Below, one piece after another: positions 6,527 to 7,883 of a DNA stretch of 7,883 nucleotides. This DNA is from Bacteroides sp. (lineage in GTDB: Bacteria; Bacteroidota; Bacteroidia; Bacteroidales; SM23-62). The notes below the pieces were generated by a model. That model saw nothing but the letters and a program-made list of their open reading frames with translations, was not told the DNA's origin and made no database searches. The position numbers and the translations under genes are program-made. Numbering within the stretch: the first letter of the stretch is position 1; each line of letters begins with the position of its first letter. The DNA is taken from positions 1-7,883 of the forward strand of contig DAOUVF010000123.1 of assembly GCA_030667765.1 (NCBI GenBank), in the 5' to 3' direction.

Positions 6527-7837
6527 ATGAATCGTAATATTTATATCTATAACCTGCTGATTGTTTTTTTCATTTCTTCATTTTCTGCATTCAGTCAGCA
6601 GGAAGATCTTACCCTTTCTGATGCCCTTGTAAAGACCCTGGAGTATAACTACGGCATCAGGATCTCGAAATCTGATGTGGAGATCGCATCCATTAACAAT
6701 AACTGGGGCAATGCCGGGAGATACCCAACCATAGGTTTTGATGCCAGCTCAAACAACATTTACAGCATCACTGAGGATGATTGGGCTAACCGCTTGTATG
6801 CCGGGGTGGGACTGGACTGGACTATCTTCGATGGTTTCCGGGTAAATTTTACGAAGGATAAACTGGAGTCACTTGAAGAATTATCCCAGGGGAGCCTGGG
6901 AGTGGTGGTTGAGAACACCATCGAGGATGTGATTATGGCCTATTATGATGTTCTTCTCCAGCAGGAAAACTTCAGCGTATTGAAAACGGTGATGACCTTG
7001 TCTGAGGACAGATATACCTATGAACAGGCACGCTATGAATTGGGAGGTACGGTCACCTACCAGGTTTTGCAAGCCAAGAATGTTTACCTGAACGATAAGG
7101 CCCTTTATATGACACAGGAAGTGGTAGTTAGGAATGCCATTCGCAACCTGAATTTTTTACTTGGACTAGATCCCGGTCTGATGTGGAATTTCCCGGATCC
7201 CTTTGAGCCGGATACTACTGACTATATCCTTGGCGACCTGACCGGGAAAATGATGTCTAATAACCAGACACTCAAGAACCAATTCACCAATTTGCAGCTA
7301 CAGAAAAAAGAGATCGACTTACGTAAATCTGCTCTTTATCCCTCCCTCTATGTTTCAGCTGGACTGGACGAAAATGTTGGCTCTGTACAGTTTCTCGGGT
7401 CTACGGATGCCCTTTCAACTTATGGGAATCTGCGATTGTCCTGGGATATATATACCGGAGGGACCCGCAAAAGAGCTGTAGAGGTTGCCCGGATCAATGA
7501 AGAAATCGCCCAGGTAGAAATTGAGCAGATGGAGCATGCCCTTATGAATGAATTGCTGAACCTGTATGATTTTTACAGCATCCGGATTGCCCTGCTGGAG
7601 GTAGCGGATGAAAGCCTGGAAGCAGCTGAACTAAACATGTCCATCGCCGATGAAAAATTCCGGTCAGGCGCGATAAGTTCATTCGAATACCGGGATATCC
7701 AGCTGATCTATCTGAATTCCGCCCTGAGAAGGCTGCAGGCCATTTACAACCTGATCGGTTCGCGTACCTCCCTCACAAGATTAACAGGTGTTTTTTTGAT
7801 GGAGAATGCCCCTGCAGATCAACCCACTGAACCATAA
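6527..7837 (+). CDS. TolC-family outer-membrane efflux channel
   Basis: This is the outer-membrane exit duct of the pump, 436 aa from the start chosen here. The ATG at 6527 begins a clean Sec signal peptide: MNRN, then a hydrophobic core, then a likely cut after residue 23 (FSAFS|QQ). In-frame ATGs at 6467 and 6482 lie inside the permease gene and would add 20 or 15 polar residues before the signal, which is less plausible but not excluded. The mature protein has two outer-membrane efflux (OEP) repeats. Each has a beta-strand block ending in an aromatic-Gly turn (GLDWTIFDGF at 95-104; LRLSWDIYTGG at 302-312) and a long helical pair with a turn (YELGGTVTYQVLQAK at 170-184; EKFRSGAISSFEYRD at 376-390). 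There is no Cys, so it is not lipidated, unlike OprM-type channels. The spacing of about 13 bp after the permease stop suggests a shared transcript and perhaps translational coupling. The family is secure; the exact start is moderately so. Confidence 0.93.
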   Translation: MNRNIYIYNLLIVFFISSFSAFSQQEDLTLSDALVKTLEYNYGIRISKSDVEIASINNNWGNAGRYPTIGFDASSNNIYSITEDDWANRLYAGVGLDWTIFDGFRVNFTKDKLESLEELSQGSLGVVVENTIEDVIMAYYDVLLQQENFSVLKTVMTLSEDRYTYEQARYELGGTVTYQVLQAKNVYLNDKALYMTQEVVVRNAIRNLNFLLGLDPGLMWNFPDPFEPDTTDYILGDLTGKMMSNNQTLKNQFTNLQLQKKEIDLRKSALYPSLYVSAGLDENVGSVQFLGSTDALSTYGNLRLSWDIYTGGTRKRAVEVARINEEIAQVEIEQMEHALMNELLNLYDFYSIRIALLEVADESLEAAELNMSIADEKFRSGAISSFEYRDIQLIYLNSALRRLQAIYNLIGSRTSLTRLTGVFLMENAPADQPTEP

Positions 7838-7883
7838 GATTTTCATATCAAACTTTCATTGTTCCGGAATATCATCCACATTA

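Noticed and set aside
7838..7883. The tail after the channel gene as a terminator or start of another feature.
   Set aside because: In 46 bp I see no stem-loop, no U-tract and no -33/-7 pair; nothing can be supported.
1..7883. Possible CRISPR array, insertion sequence, phage or defence system.
   Set aside because: I found no regularly spaced repeats, terminal inverted repeats, transposase or nuclease motifs; all recognisable coding sequence belongs to familiar metabolic and transport families.

Overview
The window reads as an ordinary chromosomal stretch of a Gram-negative bacterium, most likely a member of the Bacteroidota. Supporting points are the family variants present (a Bacteroidota-style Gfo/Idh/MocA oxidoreductase, and an RND adaptor with a proline-rich segment where the hairpin should be), start codons without well-placed Shine-Dalgarno sequences, AT-rich leaders (25% and 34% G+C by hand count), and an outer-membrane protein whose signal peptide seems to end at Ser-Gln-Gln. 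This assignment is inference from style and was not checked by a search. All five genes lie on the + strand.

Region 1 (1-890) is the 3' part of a Gfo/Idh/MocA-family oxidoreductase. The frame is open to the left edge, so the first ATG inside it (84) is an internal methionine and the NAD-binding half lies outside the window. Region 2 (891-1003) is a 113-bp gap with an imperfect inverted repeat and a short direct repeat. Region 3 (1004-1855) is a complete NmrA/QorB-like NAD(P)-binding reductase. Region 4 (1856-1939) is an 84-bp, very AT-rich leader. Region 5 (1940-7837) is a compact three-gene cassette: periplasmic adaptor, RND inner-membrane permease and TolC-family outer-membrane channel, separated by 17 and about 13 bp. 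The last 46 bp (7838-7883) show no gene, hairpin terminator or recognisable promoter.

The last three genes together encode a complete tripartite efflux pump. The permease would use the proton gradient to move substrates from the periplasm or inner leaflet, the adaptor would bridge the periplasm, and the TolC-like channel would open the outer membrane. The substrate cannot be read from sequence, and no regulator gene is adjacent. The oxidoreductase fragment and the QorB-like reductase are co-directional neighbours with no demonstrated link to the pump.

I found no mobile element, CRISPR array, RNA gene, phage gene or evidence of a new system. The points most worth a second look are the adaptor (no clear long coiled-coil hairpin, plus a 64-residue charged C-terminal tail with a degenerate internal repeat), the missing TM10 lysine in the permease, and the inverted repeat ahead of the reductase.
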